DNA from: Clarkia xantiana subsp. parviflora
Taxonomy: Eukaryota > Streptophyta > Magnoliopsida > Myrtales > Onagraceae
Direction: 5' to 3'
Assembly (NCBI GenBank): GCA_036873135.1
Contig: JAPTYO010000012.1
Coordinates: 5,526,090 to 5,590,089, forward strand
DNA length: 64,000 bases
Under the pieces are notes generated by a model. The model saw nothing but the letters and a program-made list of their open reading frames with translations, did no database searches and was not told the DNA's origin. Shown piece by piece: positions 61,259 through 64,000 of the stretch (its first letter is position 1; every line of letters begins with the position of its first letter). Position numbers and translations under genes: made by a program.

Positions 61259-62386
61259 TGTTGACCGCTTTTTGTAATTAAGGTTCTAGTTTAATCTAGT
61301 AAATAATAAGACTGATTTATTCTACTAATAAATGTAATATATTATGAACATTAAACTAAATATTCAGAAAATATATTTTACAATAAATACAGATACTATC
61401 CTAATATTGCAAGGGTCTTCTTGAAATATTCGCGACTTGCCATATTTAAACAATTCCTCATTTAAGCGCGTCACATGTCGCGCGTGTTTCGTGTGGTCCA
61501 AAATTAGGTGTTTACAAATAATGCTCGATATCGGTGCAATACTCCCACTGGGAACAAGAGCGCTACTTGAACTTTCACCAATAACTTTTCTTGGACGACC
61601 TCTCGGTCTCGGATTTCCACCTCCGAGATTACACGATTACGATGACCGGGAACCGAGTTGGTCGCACCACTCCCACTGGGCACAGTAGGTAGTTGAGGTA
61701 AAATTGGATTTTTATCAATCGGTTCAGTAACATCATCATCAGGTCCAACTTGATTCGCACCTGCAGCAACAGTGATCTGAGTGGTTGGATTGACTCATCC
61801 CACTGTATTTATTATGAAGATGTCCCTATCTTCATTTACCATATCGTTCACTTGTGTTGCTGCCTCAAATCTCCCACTCGAAGCGAGTGGGACCTGATCA
61901 TCATTATCCTCTGGTTCAATCAATACATCGTTGATGTTTGTAAAACTATGGAATTTCATCCCCAAGGAACGTAACGTCTCATGTTCGACCATATCACCAA
62001 TCTCCCAAGCTATTACACATATGTATAGAGATGCTTTTCAGCATTCCATTTGGTACTATATGTGTGTTTGTTTGCAACATAAGTTCCGCAATTCAGGTAA
62101 GATCCCTCTCATTACCAATCATATGGTGTCACGTAACCGTTTTTTTTGTTTTTTTTATAATATTAACTAGGTTCAGCACATGATTTTCAGTTAACCATAA
62201 CTTTCCTCTGAAAAAGGGAGGTTATAAGTTAAATGGTGATATCATGGTACTGAACTTGTTTATGTAGTGTGTGTCGTTTTAATGCTTCGCCAATCCTTTG
62301 CCGTTATAGGCGTATAGTGGGAGACGTCGTTTAACAGACGTTTCTTTTTATTGCTCACTCATACCCCAAAGTTTTATCCACCATGG
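61259..62386 (-). other. Degraded copia interior and unidentified sequence
   Basis: 61260-61440 is AT-rich and unrelated to copia. From about 61992 down to 61540, minus-strand frames give low-complexity Pro/Ser/Asp-rich peptides (for example GNPRPRGRPRK, NDVLIEPEDNDDQVPLAS), as in the variable linker between integrase and reverse transcriptase of copia elements. The assignment to that linker is inference. I recognise no catalytic motif. Confidence 0.35.
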
Positions 62387-62615
62387 TGTTGGATTACGGA
62401 GCTAAATGCTACGGAAACATAAACAAGGTACATACTAGTAATCAGAATTACGCAGCGGAAGATGTGCACATACCTTAAACTTTTTCCGTAGTGCCAAGAT
62501 CTTGCTGAGGGAGTTCTCGATCCACCGGACGGAACCCGTAGAGGTTCTTGTTAAGGAAGCCCTACGCGGTATAGTCTCCACACCAAAACCTCTGATCAAT
62601 TCTTGGCAGGGACGG
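62387..62615 (-). repeat. Truncated copia LTR (minus orientation)
   Basis: Begins TGTTGGATTACGGAG and matches the left part of the other minus-oriented LTRs (ACGCAGCGGAAG, GGGAGTTCTCGATCC, AAGCCCTACGCGG). It is cut at 62615, where a plus-oriented LTR begins. Confidence 0.65.
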
Positions 62616-63230
62616 TGTAAGCATATGGTGATGGGCGCCGTAAATGGAAGCCCATTATATGTATATGTTACCTAAGTTAATTGGGTAAATATCACATTAG
62701 GGAACTGGGCCATACCTAAATCTCAATTGACATGAGAGGCCCAAAATTGGCCTCCCTTATACACCAAGTGCCCGGCCGAATTATGTTGGGGTAAAGTGGA
62801 CTTTTGTCCACTTTGCTCCTCCTATATTATGGGGTGTTAGGGATTTTATTAGGGTTAATCATAATACCTCCCTTGTGGTGATTTAAGAGAAAACCCTCTC
62901 CCCATAACATACATAGTTCGGCCGAACCACATCACAACACCAAGGGTGTGCCAATTTGCTTTTGAGCAAACACTCCAGAGATCTGTCTCCTTGCCAAGAA
63001 TCGATTAGAGGCTTTGTTGTGGAGAATATACTACGTAGGGCTTCCTTAACAAGAACCTCTATGGGTGCCGACCGTAGGACCGTGAACTCCCTGCATGAGG
63101 GATCTTGGGGCTGCCGACATTGTTTGAGGTATGTGCGAATCTTCCACTGTGTAATTTTGATTACTAGCATGTACTACGTTTTAATGTCCGTAGTGATTAC
63201 TCTCCGTAATCTAATAGTGGTATCAGAGCC
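62616..63230 (+). repeat. Copia LTR (plus orientation) with tRNA-Met-type primer site
   Basis: Starts TGTAAGCATATGGTG and ends CTCCGTAATCTAATA at 63216. The primer site TGGTATCAGAGCC (63218-63230), typical of initiator tRNA-Met, fixes its orientation as a 5' LTR. Its last about 230 bp are an inverted match to the truncated LTR at 62387. Element sequence ends after about 25 bp at the next LTR. Confidence 0.75.
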
Positions 63231-63258
63231 TGTGTTAGGATTTCATGATTTTGATAAA

Positions 63259-64000
63259 TGTTGGATTACGGGGACGTAATACTACGGAATGCTAAACGTG
63301 TACTAACAAGATATCTAATCTACGCAGCGGAATTAGTACACATACCTTTTAGCTTTCCTGCCCAAGAATGATGTGGAGGGAGTTCTGATCCTCCGGTCGG
63401 AACCACGTGCAAGTTCTTCGTTAGAAGAAGTCTCACGCGATGTAGCTCCACAACAAGACCTCTGATCGATTCTTCAACGGAGATGGAACCTTGGACTTGA
63501 TGTGATGGTGCTGAAATATTAGACTAGGGTGACAAGTTTTCTCAATGGAGATCCTTGTTCTTAATTGTGTGTGTTTAAACCCTTAGGAGTCACCCCTATA
63601 TATAGTATTGGGTGGAGTTGCCAAAAGGCAACTCCACCCTATGTGATACTAGGGTTTCGGCCGAACCATGCAAAAAGGGGGGAGGCCCATTTTGGGCCTC
63701 TATTGTCAATTACTAATTGGATATGGCCCAATTAGCCCATATTGACAATTACCTAATTAACTTAGGTTATTCCCTTAATTAACGGGCTCCTATTACGGCG
63801 CCACGTCACCATATGCTAACAGCTCCCACTCGCCGAAATGGGAGGGTGCTCGTTAATCTATACGATTACGCAATAGTATCAACATCTTAGTCTTCGGTCT
63901 TCGTCTCCGTCTCCGAATAGTTCATATGAGGCTTGCCGTGCGACCGGCGGATACGACGAGCATCGTGCTACTCATCTGTTAGGAGTATTGTAGCGCCCGC
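63259..64000 (-). mobile_element. Copia LTR (63259-63821) and start of its interior, running off the window
   Basis: Begins TGTTGGATTACGGGG and ends ...CATATGCTAACA at 63821, followed by the reversed polypurine tract GCTCCCACTCGCC. It is the 3' LTR of a minus-strand copia element whose body continues beyond the window. Bases 63822-64000 match 59822-60000. Confidence 0.75.

Noticed and set aside
63218..63230. TGGTATCAGAGCC as part of a tRNA gene
   Set aside because: It directly follows an LTR end and is the primer site complementary to initiator tRNA; no cloverleaf is present.

Overview
The window is repeat-rich plant nuclear DNA, most likely from a eudicot. It is AT-rich and intron-rich. The elements include plant-type LINEs (DUF4283/CCHC ORF1, zf-RVT and RNase H at the ORF2 end), a Tat-like Ty3/gypsy element with an antisense gene, a Rep/helicase Helitron and Ty1/copia remnants. 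The only ordinary host genes I can support are two tandem ERD6-like sugar transporter genes, both on the minus strand and both intact by exon reconstruction. I found no tRNA, rRNA or CRISPR.

Layout. 1-6224: AT-rich DNA with a decayed multi-exon Ulp1-type cysteine protease gene (about 2521-4402). 6225-19290: a full-length but dead LINE on the plus strand, flanked by a 13-bp target duplication. It is split inside ORF2 by a young non-autonomous LTR retrotransposon (10375-17283, LTRs about 1.6 kb, minus orientation, 5-bp target duplication). 19468-20266: a small non-autonomous Helitron. 20338-20991: a long inverted repeat. 22046-26428 and 28197-32329: the two 18-exon transporter genes (492 and 494 codons). 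33738-57430: a nest built on a 5'-truncated minus-strand LINE. A 10-kb Helitron (33778-43794, minus strand) with an uninterrupted 12-exon Rep/helicase gene sits in its 3' tail. A 10.96-kb Tat-like gypsy element (44421-55378, plus strand) sits in its ORF2. 57431-64000: unresolved sequence and a cluster of fragmentary copia LTRs in both orientations with a piece of copia RNase H.

The nest can be checked from the sequence alone. Removing the Helitron joins the LINE tail at an A|T site, removing the gypsy element rejoins the LINE reading frame at a 5-bp duplication, and the LINE itself carries a 14-16-bp target duplication at its outer ends, 23.7 kb apart.

The observations I rate highest are four. 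The autonomous-looking Helitron ends in a 496-bp near-perfect palindrome with two outward-facing 3' termini. The same Helitron has a tandem duplication of exon pairs in its N-terminal coding region. The long terminal repeat of the non-autonomous element at 10375 has been extended by about 126 bp, apparently through microhomology between the primer binding site and an LTR-internal copy of the same motif. The two transporter genes share a sharply bounded, nearly identical tract suggestive of gene conversion.
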